The notes beneath the pieces are model-generated. The model did no database searches, had not been told where the DNA came from, and saw only the letters and a list, made by a program, of their open reading frames with translations. Source: Paenibacillus sp. An7 (GTDB lineage Bacteria; Bacillota; Bacilli; Paenibacillales; Paenibacillaceae). Taken from it: a DNA stretch of 64,000 bases. The translations under genes were made by a program, and so were the position numbers. Location: the NCBI RefSeq assembly GCF_009870785.1, contig NZ_WTWX01000019.1:1-64000 (forward strand), given 5' to 3'. Below are positions 23,223-33,433 of this stretch, piece after piece; within the stretch, counting starts at the first letter, position 1; every line of letters begins with the position of its first letter.

Positions 23223-24227
23223 CTACTCTTCTTTCTCTTCATCATTTTCATTCTCTTCTTGAATAAGTCCTGCAAATAGGGCGTGAACAAACTGATCAGA
23301 ATCAAATGGCTGCAGATCATCCGCTTTCTCTCCAAGACCGACCAGTTTCACAGGGATGTCCATCTCCTGACGAATAGCAATAACGATACCGCCTTTTGCT
23401 GTACCATCCAGCTTCGTTAGGACAAGTCCGGTTACCCCGCTCTTCTCTCCAAACAATTTAGCCTGACTCAGCGCATTTTGCCCCGTTGTCGCATCAAGCA
23501 CCATAAGTACTTCATGCGGAGCACCTGGAATTTCGCGCTGAATGACACGGAAGATTTTGTTTAGCTCTTCCATCAGGTTTGATTTGTTCTGAAGACGTCC
23601 CGCAGTATCACACAAGAGTACATCCACATTCCGCTGTTTTGCTGCTTTTACTGCGTCGTACATAACTGCAGCAGGGTCTGATCCGGCTTGTTGTTTGACC
23701 ACTTCTACTCCGGCACGTTCTCCCCAAACTTCCAGCTGTTCAATCGCACCTGCTCTGAATGTATCTCCCGCAGCGAGCATTACTTTTTTGCCTTCCTGTT
23801 TGAAGCGGTGTGCAAGTTTACCAATCGTCGTTGTTTTACCAACACCATTAACCCCTACGAAGAGAATAACGGTAATCCCGTCTTTGTTCATGTTCAGCGC
23901 ATTGTCTTGTTCGGACCGAAGCAGAGCTGTCAGTTTCTCAGAAAGTACAGGCTGAAGTTCCGCAGCATCTTCGATCTTGCGTTTCTTCACTTCTACTCTC
24001 AGATCATCGATCAGGTCCATCACCGTGTTAACTCCTACATCCGCACCGATTAGAATCTCTTCCAGTTCTTCATAGAATTCTTCATCGATTTTTTTGCGGC
24101 GAATCACAAGGTCTGATACCTTTTCAACAAATCCTTTTCGTGTTTTCTCCAGGCCGTCTTTAAATTTATTAGTAACCGTTTCTGTTTTGGTTGAAATACT
24201 CTCTTTTAATTTTTTAAAGAAACTCAT
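23223..24227 (-). CDS. ftsY: SRP receptor GTPase FtsY
   Basis: FtsY receives SRP-ribosome complexes at the membrane. The 334-aa form has a short basic N-terminus (MSFFKKLKESISTKTETV) without the long acidic A domain of E. coli, then the N domain and the NG GTPase with GVNGVGKTTTIGKLA, DTAGRLQNKSNLM and TKLDGTAKGG. The acidic tail ENENDEEKEE is unusual in position but common in Bacillales. ATG 24227 has GGAGGG upstream. It follows smc by 33 nt. In Bacillus ylxM-ffh would come next; here the unit ends at a terminator. Confidence 0.97.
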   Translation of the reverse strand: MSFFKKLKESISTKTETVTNKFKDGLEKTRKGFVEKVSDLVIRRKKIDEEFYEELEEILIGADVGVNTVMDLIDDLRVEVKKRKIEDAAELQPVLSEKLTALLRSEQDNALNMNKDGITVILFVGVNGVGKTTTIGKLAHRFKQEGKKVMLAAGDTFRAGAIEQLEVWGERAGVEVVKQQAGSDPAAVMYDAVKAAKQRNVDVLLCDTAGRLQNKSNLMEELNKIFRVIQREIPGAPHEVLMVLDATTGQNALSQAKLFGEKSGVTGLVLTKLDGTAKGGIVIAIRQEMDIPVKLVGLGEKADDLQPFDSDQFVHALFAGLIQEENENDEEKEE

Positions 24228-24260
24228 ACGTTCCCTCCACCTCAATAATACGTGCTGTAG

Positions 24261-27200
24261 TTATGCGATAACCGCTTCTTCATCTTCTAATTTGACAGAG
24301 ACAAGCTTCGATACTCCGCCTTCTTCCATCGTTACCCCGTACAGAACATCGGCTTCTTCCATCGTACCTTTCCTGTGAGTGACGACGATAAACTGCGTCT
24401 GTTCAGAGAACTCACGTAAGTACTGAGCAAAACGAACCACGTTCGCTTCGTCTAGTGCAGCTTCTACTTCATCCAGTACGCAGCAAGGAACAGGCCGCAC
24501 ATGCAAAATAGCAAACAATAAAGCCATCGCGGTTAGTGCGCGCTCCCCGCCAGATAGAAGCTGAAGATTTTGAAGTTTTTTACCCGGAGGCTGAGCGACA
24601 ATGTCGATCCCTGTAGTCAGCAGTTTATCCGGATCAATCAAGACGAGATCTGCACGTCCCCCGCCAAACAGCTTGGAGAATACCGTACCAAATTCCCGTT
24701 TAATTGCATCAAACGTCGTTTTAAATCGTTTCGACATCTCATCATCCATCTCTTTGATAACTTGATAAAGTGTCGTCTTCGCCTGCGTTAGATCCTCTTT
24801 CTGTTCACTAAGGAAGGTATAACGCTCATTCACACGTTCATATTCCTCTATGGCACCAAGATTCACTTCACCAAGCGCTTGGATATTTCGTTTCAGTTGC
24901 TGTACGTCAGCCTTGCTTCCCTCGACATCTTCAGGAATATCATAGCTCTGTTTAGCCAGCTCATACGTAAGCTCGTACTCATCGTTTAGCTTTTTCAAAA
25001 TATTGTCCAGCTCAACATCCAAACGATTGACACTAATTTCGGTTGTTCTCAGCTCATCTTCGCAAGTCTTGAGACTCTGACGCTGTTCTCTTGTCTCATT
25101 CTCTTCCTGTTCTAGCTTTTTGATGAGCTGACTGCGAGAAGCACGTTTGAAATCAAGCTCTTTTGAAGCTTCCTCTTTTTTCAGTTTGTACTGATTAAGT
25201 GCTTCTGTCTGCTTAATACTTTCCTCTTCATTCGTTTTGAGGTCAGCTTCTACCGATGCTAGCAGCGTACGATTGCGATATCGTTCTTTATCCACATTTT
25301 GATACTCACGTTCAAGACGGCGTACCTGCTCTTCAAGGGAGAATCTTTCCTGATCAAGCTTACCTTCCTTCACTTTTAAGATGGTAAGCGAGTTTTGAAG
25401 TTCTTCCTTGGCAGACTCATTCGCCTTACGAGCGAATTCTGCCGCATGAATCGCCTGATGCGTTGCTTTCTCCTCATCTTCCAGCTTAGATAAGTTCTCA
25501 GCTGCTTTAGCGCGTGTCTGCTCTAGTTCTTTTATTTCATCTGCAAACCCTGTTTTCTCTTGGCCCGCAGCTTCGACCTGAGTAAGGACATGACCCAATT
25601 CATGCTCGAGCTGCTTTAACTCCAGAGATACTTGTTGTTCCTCAGACCTTTTGTCATCTCCATTTTGACGGAGGGTGTCCAGGCTAATCTGACATTGATC
25701 CGTTTGTACTTTGATCTCTTCCAGATCACGCAGGAGTTTGCTGATTTGATTCTCCGTTTCCTGAATATCTAGGTCCAGCTGCTCGAGCTGGCGTTTACGA
25801 GACAGCAGGCTGCTATTTTTGCGGTGCTGACTTCCTCCCGTCATCGAACCGCCTGCATTAACCACGTCTCCATCTAAAGTAACAACACGGTAACGATACT
25901 GGCATTTCGCCGCAATACGGTTTGCATCCTCCAAGCGTTCTGCAATGATGACATTACCGAGTAAACTGCCCACAATGGCTTCATACTTGGCATGATATTC
26001 AACAAGATTTGCACCGATCCCGACAAAACCATCTAACGCCTGAGCGACTGCACGATCAGCTGCGCCAATCGTTCTCGGACGTATCACATCCAGCGGCAAG
26101 AAGGTAGCTCTACCAAGCTGACGCTGTTTTAGGAAAGCAATCGCTTGGCGGGATACAGCTTCATTTTCCATGACCACATGCTGTAGTGAAGCTCCCATCG
26201 CCGTTTCAACAGCAAGTTCGATTTTTTCCGGTACTTTGATGAGTTCTGCGACCGCACCATGAACCCCTTGCAAGACGTTTTTACGAGAAGCTTTAAGCAC
26301 CTCTTTGACACCGGTCATAAAACCATCAAAATCATCCTGCATTTCCTTCATGGTATCACGTCTTGAGACCTGCGCTTCACGTTTCTGTTCCCATTTTCTT
26401 ATGGTCGACTGGCTTTCAGAATACTGTTTTTGAAGAGAATGATATCGTTCACTCTCTGAAATATATCCTGTACGTAGTGAAGTGATTTCCTTCTGTAACT
26501 TTTGGATGTTCTGCTCAAGCAGGCTCTTCCGTTTTTGCAGTTCATCTCTTTTTTCTTCCCACTTATCTGATTCTTCATCAGCGCGGTTTAAACGACGCTC
26601 AATTGATTCTTTCTGCTGATCCGCATAACGAATCTCATTACGGGCCTGCGCCATCTGATTCATCAGCTCGAGAAGGTTACCTTTTAGGCTTTCTTCTTGT
26701 TCTTGACTGATTCCGCCCGTTACACCAACAAGCTTTGCTTCCTCCGCAGATAACGTCTCGCGCAGTTCAGCAAGTTCTTGCTCAAGCGTTGATAGTTTGG
26801 CTCTGAAGTTGTCAAGCTCCTGTTCACGTTCCACATAACGCTCTTCACTTCCACTCAGAGAGCTTAGCAACTGTTCTTTGTTAGCTAAGAGGTTTTTTAA
26901 TCTCTCTTTTAGCAGCTCACGATATCCTTCACTTTTCTCTGTCGCTTCACTATAGTGAAGCAGTTCTCCTTGAAGACGTTCCACCGCCTCTTCGACTTCA
27001 CGAAGCTCTGTACGGTCCTGTTCAAGAATGGCATCGTGATTGGATACAATCGCCGATAATTCCATCTGTTTTTCTTTGAGTGAAACTAGACGTTCATTAG
27101 CCTCACTCCACGAGGAATGAATTTGTTCAATTTGATATACGTACAAGGAAAGTTCTTTTTCCTTAAGTTCATTTTTCAATTCTTTATAATGAAGTGCTTT

Positions 27201-27830
27201 TTGAGACTGTTCCCTGAGGGGACCAATTTGATCTTCAAGTTCTGTCACAAGATCGTGAATACGCAGTAAATTCTGCTCCGTATCATCCAGCTTGCGGACT
27301 GCATCTTTTTTGCGAGACTTGTATTTCACAATACCTGAAGCCTCTTCAAAAATTCCGCGGCGGTCTTCAGAACGTGTACTCAAAATTTCCTCTATACGGC
27401 CTTGGCCGATAATGGAATAGGCTTCTTTCCCGATCCCTGTATCCATAAACAGCTCTGTTATATCTTTCAACCTGCATGGTTGTTTGTTTATAAAATACTC
27501 ACTATCCCCGCTTCGATGAACACGGCGAGTTACCGTAACTTCACCAAAATCGAGTGCAAGTGCCTGATCTTCATTATCCAATGTTAAAGAAACTTCAGCA
27601 AAATTAACTGCTTTTCGCGTATCACTTCCGGCAAATATAATATCTTCCATCTTGCCCCCGCGGAGGGACTTAGCGCTCTGTTCACCCAGTACCCAGCGAA
27701 TGCCGTCAGAAATATTACTCTTCCCGCTTCCGTTCGGGCCAACTACTGAGGTTATACCCTGAACAAACTCCATCTCCGTACGATCAGCAAACGATTTAAA
27801 GCCGGATAGCTCTATACGTTTTAAATACAT
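24261..27830 (-). CDS. smc: Chromosome segregation/condensation ATPase SMC
   Basis: SMC dimerises and, with ScpA and ScpB, extrudes DNA loops from the origin. The 1189-aa protein has Walker A GPNGSGKSN at the N-terminus, two long coiled coils, a hinge in the middle (about 515-665, with VHGAVAELIKVPEK and the GGSMTGGS glycine-rich end), and the C-terminal head with signature LLSGGERALTAMALLFAI and Walker B CCVLDEVEAALDEAN. Length is normal. ATG 27830 is preceded by GGAGGTG. The rnc terminator lies upstream, so it probably has its own promoter in 27835-27980. Confidence 0.98.
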   Translation of the reverse strand: MYLKRIELSGFKSFADRTEMEFVQGITSVVGPNGSGKSNISDGIRWVLGEQSAKSLRGGKMEDIIFAGSDTRKAVNFAEVSLTLDNEDQALALDFGEVTVTRRVHRSGDSEYFINKQPCRLKDITELFMDTGIGKEAYSIIGQGRIEEILSTRSEDRRGIFEEASGIVKYKSRKKDAVRKLDDTEQNLLRIHDLVTELEDQIGPLREQSQKALHYKELKNELKEKELSLYVYQIEQIHSSWSEANERLVSLKEKQMELSAIVSNHDAILEQDRTELREVEEAVERLQGELLHYSEATEKSEGYRELLKERLKNLLANKEQLLSSLSGSEERYVEREQELDNFRAKLSTLEQELAELRETLSAEEAKLVGVTGGISQEQEESLKGNLLELMNQMAQARNEIRYADQQKESIERRLNRADEESDKWEEKRDELQKRKSLLEQNIQKLQKEITSLRTGYISESERYHSLQKQYSESQSTIRKWEQKREAQVSRRDTMKEMQDDFDGFMTGVKEVLKASRKNVLQGVHGAVAELIKVPEKIELAVETAMGASLQHVVMENEAVSRQAIAFLKQRQLGRATFLPLDVIRPRTIGAADRAVAQALDGFVGIGANLVEYHAKYEAIVGSLLGNVIIAERLEDANRIAAKCQYRYRVVTLDGDVVNAGGSMTGGSQHRKNSSLLSRKRQLEQLDLDIQETENQISKLLRDLEEIKVQTDQCQISLDTLRQNGDDKRSEEQQVSLELKQLEHELGHVLTQVEAAGQEKTGFADEIKELEQTRAKAAENLSKLEDEEKATHQAIHAAEFARKANESAKEELQNSLTILKVKEGKLDQERFSLEEQVRRLEREYQNVDKERYRNRTLLASVEADLKTNEEESIKQTEALNQYKLKKEEASKELDFKRASRSQLIKKLEQEENETREQRQSLKTCEDELRTTEISVNRLDVELDNILKKLNDEYELTYELAKQSYDIPEDVEGSKADVQQLKRNIQALGEVNLGAIEEYERVNERYTFLSEQKEDLTQAKTTLYQVIKEMDDEMSKRFKTTFDAIKREFGTVFSKLFGGGRADLVLIDPDKLLTTGIDIVAQPPGKKLQNLQLLSGGERALTAMALLFAILHVRPVPCCVLDEVEAALDEANVVRFAQYLREFSEQTQFIVVTHRKGTMEEADVLYGVTMEEGGVSKLVSVKLEDEEAVIA

Positions 27831-27985
27831 CTATCTTGACACCTCCATGCCTTACCACGGTCCATAAACGGGTATGTACATCCGTTCTTTATTTTAGGTG
27901 AAACATCCTATGAAGTCCATGCCTTCCCTAAGAAGGAACACATATCAAGCTACATCCATCCCTCTATAAGCTGATTCAAACTTCA

Positions 27986-28070
27986 TTCAACAAAAAGAAG
28001 AGCAAAAAGCAGTCCATCCCCCATGTTCAGCAAGATACTCCATACTTAAGCGGGCTGCTCTTTGCTCTTC
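27986..28070 (-). terminator. Long-loop terminator of the fap-fab-rnc operon
   Basis: A 16-bp stem with one mismatch pairs 27997-28012 with 28055-28070 across a 42-nt loop. On the minus strand CTTTTTG follows. The loop is unusually large for an intrinsic terminator, but stem and T-run are convincing. Confidence 0.6.
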
Positions 28071-28109
28071 GTTTGTCAAAATTCAGGTTCACGTATAAGA
28101 AAACCATCT

Positions 28110-28826
28110 TTAAGGAAGTTTCAATGTGTTTAGTGCAAGCTGAGCTGCTTTTTGCTCTGCTTCCTTTTTCGATCGGCCCGAACCTCGGCCGAGTCTCTGG
28201 CTACCCATATATACCTCTGAGACAAACTCCCGCTCATGAGCAGGTCCTCTCTCTTCCACAATCCGATATTCAAGTACACCCATATTATGATGTTGCGTAA
28301 GTTCTTGAAGCTCTGTCTTGAAATCGGTAAGAGCGAGTTCTCCTTCAATTACAAGACCGGCAAATATATGTTTATCTAAAAACTTCTTGACCGTTTCTAA
28401 ACCTTGATCCAGATACAGGGCACCAATAAACGATTCAAATACATCGGCTAGAAGTGCTGGACGGGTTCTTCCCCCTGTAAGTTCTTCTCCTTTACCCAAA
28501 AAAACGTACTTGCCAAAATCCAATGCTTCAGCAAATTTGACGAGTGAGGGCTCTCGTACAAGAGCTGCCCTCATCTTTGTCAATTCGCCTTCTGGACGGT
28601 TCGGATGTTCATTATACAAAAACTCCGATACCGTAAGTTCCAGTACAGCATCTCCTAGGAATTCAAGTCTTTCGTTATCCTGACTGTGACTGAATCTATG
28701 TTCATTCACATACGAAGCATGGGTAAAGGCCTGTTTTAACAACGGACGGTTGTTAAACTCGATTTGAAGTTTGCGCTCTAATTGTTTCAGATCTGCATTC
28801 AATCGAACTGACCCCTTATGATTCAT
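28110..28826 (-). CDS. rnc: Ribonuclease III
   Basis: RNase III processes 30S precursor rRNA and cuts structured mRNAs. The nuclease domain has the signature [13 protein letters not shown] with its Mg-binding acidic residues and the second [15 protein letters not shown]; the C-terminal dsRNA-binding domain spans about 160-235 ([28 protein letters not shown]). The ATG at 28826 overlaps the end of fabF by 11 nt but has no clear ribosome binding site; the TTG at 28802 has AAGGGG nine nt upstream and may be the true start, removing eight residues. Confidence 0.96.
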   Translation of the reverse strand: MNHKGSVRLNADLKQLERKLQIEFNNRPLLKQAFTHASYVNEHRFSHSQDNERLEFLGDAVLELTVSEFLYNEHPNRPEGELTKMRAALVREPSLVKFAEALDFGKYVFLGKGEELTGGRTRPALLADVFESFIGALYLDQGLETVKKFLDKHIFAGLVIEGELALTDFKTELQELTQHHNMGVLEYRIVEERGPAHEREFVSEVYMGSQRLGRGSGRSKKEAEQKAAQLALNTLKLP

Positions 28827-30054
28827 ATTTTTTAAGAATTACAGTTGCGTTGTGACCGCCAAATCCAAAGGAATTGGAAAGCACATAATTAAGATTCGCT
28901 TCACGCGGATGATTTGGTACATAATCAAGATCACATTCCGGATCCGGGTTGTCCAAGTTAATCGTTGGAGGAATCGTTTGGTTCTTCAAGGCTAGTGCAC
29001 AAATGATCGCTTCTACACCGCCAGCAGCACCAAGCATATGACCTGTCATTGATTTTGTAGAACTCACAGCGACCTTATAGGCATGGTCTCCCAGCGCAAT
29101 CTTGATTCCCTGTGTCTCGGATTTATCGCCAACTGGGGTTGATGTTCCGTGTGCATTAATGTAATCGACCTCATCAGGCTGAATTCCGGCATCCTTCATC
29201 GCCATCTTCATGCTGCGTGCACCGCCGTCTGGATCGGGATCTGTCATATGTTTTGCGTCAGCTGACAAACCGTATCCTACCACTTCACCATAAATGTGAG
29301 CACCGCGAGCAAGAGCATGATCCAGTGATTCCAAAATAAGAATTCCGGCTCCTTCACCCATTACAAAACCATCACGATCGATATCAAATGGACGGCTTGC
29401 TTTTTCCGGCTCATCATTGCGTGTAGACATCGCACGCATCGAGTTAAACCCTGCCATCCCTGTTGGACGAATGGTTGCTTCTGCACCGCCGCAGATCATC
29501 GCTTCTGCGTCACCACGCTGAATCATGCGCATAGAATCGCCAATGGAATGACTTCCTGTTGCACATGCCGTTACTTGTGTTGTATTCGGACCTTTTGCAC
29601 CAAGGGAGATAGACAATTGTCCAGAAGCCATGTTTGCAATCATCATCGGAATGAAGAAAGGGCTCACTCGCTTGGGTCCTTTTTCAAGAAGAATGTTATG
29701 CTGATCTTCCCAAGTTCCAAGACCGCCAATACCAGAGCCTACAGAAACTCCAATATCCTCAGCATCAATATTCTCACCAATTTGAAGTCCGCTATCATTC
29801 AAAGCCATCGAGCCGGCAGCAACTGCGAACTGGACAAAACGGTCCATTTTACGAGCATCTTTCCGCTCCATATAATCTTCGGGATTAAAATCTTTAATGG
29901 ATGCAGCAATCTTGGTATTATAGTCGGTCACGTCAAAAGCTTCCACCAGGGAAACTCCAGATTTGCCTTCCATCAAGCTGTTCCATAATTCATCAAGATT
30001 TTTCCCGATTGGGGTCATGACACCCATACCTGTCACTACAACTCTACGACTCAA
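28816..30054 (-). CDS. fabF: 3-oxoacyl-ACP synthase II (FabF)
   Basis: FabF elongates acyl-ACP with malonyl-ACP. The catalytic triad is visible: Cys in [11 protein letters not shown], His in [10 protein letters not shown] and His in [15 protein letters not shown]. The 412-aa length is standard. The start is TTG 30054, with AGAGGTG nine nt upstream. In B. subtilis fabF is paired with fabH elsewhere; here it is part of the fapR operon, separated from acpP by about 200 nt with two hairpins. Confidence 0.97.
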   Translation of the reverse strand: MSRRVVVTGMGVMTPIGKNLDELWNSLMEGKSGVSLVEAFDVTDYNTKIAASIKDFNPEDYMERKDARKMDRFVQFAVAAGSMALNDSGLQIGENIDAEDIGVSVGSGIGGLGTWEDQHNILLEKGPKRVSPFFIPMMIANMASGQLSISLGAKGPNTTQVTACATGSHSIGDSMRMIQRGDAEAMICGGAEATIRPTGMAGFNSMRAMSTRNDEPEKASRPFDIDRDGFVMGEGAGILILESLDHALARGAHIYGEVVGYGLSADAKHMTDPDPDGGARSMKMAMKDAGIQPDEVDYINAHGTSTPVGDKSETQGIKIALGDHAYKVAVSSTKSMTGHMLGAAGGVEAIICALALKNQTIPPTINLDNPDPECDLDYVPNHPREANLNYVLSNSFGFGGHNATVILKKYES

Positions 30055-30126
30055 ATCAAATTCACCTCTATATCGACTGCATAACGGCGAGCGTTACACT
30101 AGTTAACAGATTTTAATGTAATGAAA

Positions 30127-30249
30127 CCCATTTTATACATGTGTCTAATAACAAACACCTATAAAATGGGCTTCTTGTTGGCCTTAAGCCTTATGGTGCA
30201 ATTAGGAGAAGAAGTCCCGCCTATGCGATAGGCGCAAGCGCGGGACTTC
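30127..30249 (-). other. Two hairpins in the acpP-fabF intergenic region
   Basis: One stem pairs CCCATTTTATA (30127-30137) with TATAAAATGGG (30160-30170). The other pairs GAAGTCCCGC (30211-30220) with GCGGGACTTC (30240-30249) and contains an alternative inner stem GCCTAT/ATAGGC. Neither is followed by a clear T-run on the minus strand, so they more likely set mRNA stability or processing than full termination. Confidence 0.6.
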
Positions 30250-30258
30250 CAGGGTGAC

Positions 30259-30492
30259 TTAGGTATGTGATTGTATGTAGTTTACAACTTCACCTACGGT
30301 CGTAATTTTCTCTGCATCTTCATCAGAGATCTCCATATCAAACTCATCTTCGAGTTCCATAACCAATTCAACAACGTCTAGAGAGTCAGCACCCAAATCA
30401 TCTTTGAATGATGCTTCTAACGTTACTTCAGCTTCATCAGCGCCTAAACGATCAATTACGATGCGTTTTACGCGTTCCAATACGTCGGACAT
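30259..30492 (-). CDS. acpP: Acyl carrier protein
   Basis: This 77-aa acidic four-helix protein carries the growing acyl chain on a phosphopantetheine attached to the serine in [18 protein letters not shown]. Sequence is nearly canonical throughout. GAGGAGGTG lies upstream of the ATG. It lies between fabG and fabF, 120 nt after fabG. Confidence 0.98.
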   Translation of the reverse strand: MSDVLERVKRIVIDRLGADEAEVTLEASFKDDLGADSLDVVELVMELEDEFDMEISDEDAEKITTVGEVVNYIQSHT

Positions 30493-30612
30493 TTCCGGTT
30501 CACCTCCTCTTTCGTATTATACGAGAATAACTAGTAAAATGCCATAGACCCTACATGTCTCTCTTCATAGCGCCCCTATAGAAAGGTTCTATGACTAGAA
30601 GAATTAGGTAGG

Positions 30613-31362
30613 TTACATATACATTCCGCCATCAACATGCAGTGTTTGCCCTGTCATATAGGAAGCCGCCTCGGATGCAAGGAATGTAACGACCCCAGCA
30701 ATTTCCTCTGGCAGACCCAATCTACCAAGCGGAATATTTGTCATCATGCCCTCTACAATATCAGAAGATAACTCCTGTGTCATTTCGGTTTGAATAAAAC
30801 CAGGTGCAACACAGTTTACCGTAATACCGCGAGAAGCTAGTTCTCTGCTTGAAGATTTGGTAAGACCAATAACCCCTGCTTTCGCAGCCACATAATTGGC
30901 CTGACCTGCATTCCCTAACACGCCGACAACAGAAGATATATTAATAATTCGGCCATATCGTTGTTTCATCATCGGGCGAGTTACCGCTTTTAGGCAATTG
31001 AACACGCCTTTCAGATTCGTCTCAATAACTTGGTCGAATTCTTCCTCTTTCATTCGCATAATGAGGTTATCCCTTGTTATTCCCGCATTGTTAACCAGAA
31101 TATCAATTTTTCCCCATTGTTCGATGACTTGCTTCACCATTTGGTCAGCTTCTGCGGTAATTCCGACATTCGCTTTCACCGCGATCGCCTGAACCCCTTT
31201 TGCTTCAATCAGCTTCACCACTTCGGCAGCAGCAGCCTCGTTACCTGCATAATTCACAGCAACATGACAGCCCGCATCAGCTAAGGCAAGGGCGATACTG
31301 CGTCCAATCCCTCTAGACGCACCTGTAACAAGAGCAACTTGACCTTTGAGTGATATAGACAT
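30613..31362 (-). CDS. fabG: 3-oxoacyl-ACP reductase (FabG)
   Basis: FabG is the NADPH-dependent short-chain dehydrogenase that reduces beta-ketoacyl-ACP. It has the cofactor loop [16 protein letters not shown], the catalytic Ser in ISSVVG, and YVAAK (Tyr and Lys). The protein is 249 aa from ATG 31362, preceded by AAAGGAGG eleven nt upstream; the longer frame begins inside that site. It follows fabD by 44 nt. Confidence 0.97.
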   Translation of the reverse strand: MSISLKGQVALVTGASRGIGRSIALALADAGCHVAVNYAGNEAAAAEVVKLIEAKGVQAIAVKANVGITAEADQMVKQVIEQWGKIDILVNNAGITRDNLIMRMKEEEFDQVIETNLKGVFNCLKAVTRPMMKQRYGRIINISSVVGVLGNAGQANYVAAKAGVIGLTKSSSRELASRGITVNCVAPGFIQTEMTQELSSDIVEGMMTNIPLGRLGLPEEIAGVVTFLASEAASYMTGQTLHVDGGMYM

Positions 31363-31406
31363 CTCTTGTGTACCTCCTTTCCTCAAGTATCATCGAAGTT
31401 AGATGT

Positions 31407-32348
31407 TTAAGAAAGTTCAGCAGCCAATACATTCAGGCTTTCCAAATTGTTCACATTATAAAGCTTCAAGGACTTGTCTACTTTCTTAATTAGACCTGTT
31501 AACACATTACCAGGGCCAATCTCGATAAATGTATCCACACCTTGTCCTACAAGATATACGATTGTATCTTCCCATTTAACAGAGGAATAAACTTGTTCGA
31601 CAAGAAGATCCTTAATCTTCTCTGCGTCTGTAACTGGTGCTGCAGTTACATTAGCAATCACTGGAACAGATGCATCGTGCAGTGTAACTTGTGCTAAGCG
31701 TTCTTGCAGCTTCTCTGCCGCACCTTTCATCAGAGAGGTGTGAAAAGGTCCGCTGACAACAAGAGGGATTGCTCTTTTTCCTCCTGCTTCTTTTACACGC
31801 TGAACAACTTCATTTACACCATCCTGTAAGCCGGAGACAACAATTTGTCCTGGTGAATTAAGATTCGCTAGTTCAACCAAGTAGTCCTCCCCTTGCGAAG
31901 AAATTGCAGCACAGAGTTCAGCCAGAGCTTCCCTTTCTGCACCAAGGACTGCTGCCATGGCACCACGGCCTCCAGGTACTGCTTCCTCCATAAATGTTCC
32001 TCTTGCACGAACAATGGATACTGCATCTTGAAACGAAATAACGCCTGATGCAACAAGCGCGCTATATTCACCAAGGCTGTGACCTGCCATATAATCGGCG
32101 GTAATGCCTTTTTCCCTTAATGCTTCATAAAGAGCAATACTTGCTGTCAATAGTGCAGGCTGAGTGTTTTTTGTTTGTTTCAAATCCGTATCTGGACCTT
32201 CGAACACTAACGTGCTCAGTGAAAATCCAAGTGCTTCATCTGCTTGTTTAAAAATAGCTTGGGATGCGTCTACCTGATCGTATGCATCTTTTGCCATTCC
32301 TACAGACTGAGAACCTTGTCCTGGAAATACAAAAGCAATTTTGCCCAT
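31407..32348 (-). CDS. fabD: Malonyl-CoA:ACP transacylase (FabD)
   Basis: FabD loads malonate onto ACP. The 313-aa protein has FPGQGSQ at the N-terminus, the nucleophile serine in AGHSLGEYSALVA, the Arg in IVRARG, and His in SGPFHTSLM. The ATG at 32348 is preceded by AAAGGAG thirteen nt upstream, a slightly long spacing; the upstream frame has no better site. It lies between fabH and fabG. Confidence 0.97.
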   Translation of the reverse strand: MGKIAFVFPGQGSQSVGMAKDAYDQVDASQAIFKQADEALGFSLSTLVFEGPDTDLKQTKNTQPALLTASIALYEALREKGITADYMAGHSLGEYSALVASGVISFQDAVSIVRARGTFMEEAVPGGRGAMAAVLGAEREALAELCAAISSQGEDYLVELANLNSPGQIVVSGLQDGVNEVVQRVKEAGGKRAIPLVVSGPFHTSLMKGAAEKLQERLAQVTLHDASVPVIANVTAAPVTDAEKIKDLLVEQVYSSVKWEDTIVYLVGQGVDTFIEIGPGNVLTGLIKKVDKSLKLYNVNNLESLNVLAAELS

Positions 32349-32432
32349 ACTAGATTCAAAACTCCTTTCGTCCAATTACTAGAGTTAAAGAATAATATAA
32401 ATAAATGATAATTACGAAATCATTTCACTAGA

Positions 32433-33428
32433 TTACCAAACGAGAACCGAAGCTCCCCATGTCAATCCGCCGCCAAAACCAACCATCAGTACCTTATCGC
32501 CCGGTTTCATTCGGCCTTCTTCCGCTGCTTCCACGAGTGCGAGAGGTATGGATGCTGCAGAAGTATTCGCATACTTGTCCACATTAATAACTACCTTCTC
32601 CTCTGGAAGCTCAAGACGCTGCATGGCAGATTGGATAATACGAATATTAGCTTGATGTGGAATGAAAAGATCTACATCTTCTTTTCCAAGTCCTGCTTTT
32701 GCTAGTACATCAATGGTAGCTGTTCCCATAACACGAACCGCAAATTTAAACACTTCTCTTCCGTTCATGTAGATATAATGCTGTTTATTCGCAACCGTCT
32801 CCTCTGAAGCTGGCAATCTAGAACCACCTGCTTGCAAGTTCAGAAGCGGACCGCCTGCTCCTTCAGCTCCAAGGTCAAACGACTTAAATCCGCGGCCTTC
32901 CGGTACTTCACCCAGGATTACAGCTCCAGCACCGTCTCCAAAAAGAACACTTGTGTTACGATCTGTGTAATCTGTAATTCTCGAAAGGCAATCCGCACCT
33001 ATTACAAGTGCATTGTTGTACATTCCTGTTTGGATAAGACTTGTTGCCGTTGCCAGACCATATACAAATCCGGAACACGCAGCGGACAGATCAAAAGCTG
33101 CCGCACCTTTTGCACCAAGTTTATCTTGCAGAATACAAGCTGTGGATGGAAAAGCACTGTCTGGTGTTACCGTTGCAACAATGATAAGTTCAATGTCTTC
33201 ATGCTTAATACCTGCAGATGCAGCCGCTGCTTTCGCGGCTTCAAAAGCTAGATCAGACGTAGCTTGCTCAGGTGCTGCAATATGACGTTCCCGAATCCCA
33301 GTACGAGAAACGATCCATTCGTCATTGGTATCCATCATTTTTTCCATATCCTGATTTGTCAAAATGCGTTCAGGTACATATTTACCTGTGCCGATGACAC
33401 CGACTGGACGTAAATGTGTATTCATCAT
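32433..33428 (-). CDS. fabH: 3-oxoacyl-ACP synthase III (FabH)
   Basis: FabH starts fatty-acid chains by condensing a short acyl-CoA with malonyl-ACP. The catalytic residues are Cys in DLSAACSGFVYG, His in PHQANIRI and Asn in DKYANTSAAS. The 331-aa length assumes ATG 33428, with AGGGAAG eight nt upstream; a GTG at 33437 that overlaps the plsX stop is an alternative. In Bacillus, branched-chain starters are used, which fits a soil Firmicute, but specificity cannot be read from sequence. Confidence 0.96.
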   Translation of the reverse strand: MMNTHLRPVGVIGTGKYVPERILTNQDMEKMMDTNDEWIVSRTGIRERHIAAPEQATSDLAFEAAKAAAASAGIKHEDIELIIVATVTPDSAFPSTACILQDKLGAKGAAAFDLSAACSGFVYGLATATSLIQTGMYNNALVIGADCLSRITDYTDRNTSVLFGDGAGAVILGEVPEGRGFKSFDLGAEGAGGPLLNLQAGGSRLPASEETVANKQHYIYMNGREVFKFAVRVMGTATIDVLAKAGLGKEDVDLFIPHQANIRIIQSAMQRLELPEEKVVINVDKYANTSAASIPLALVEAAEEGRMKPGDKVLMVGFGGGLTWGASVLVW

Positions 33429-33433
33429 GTCAC

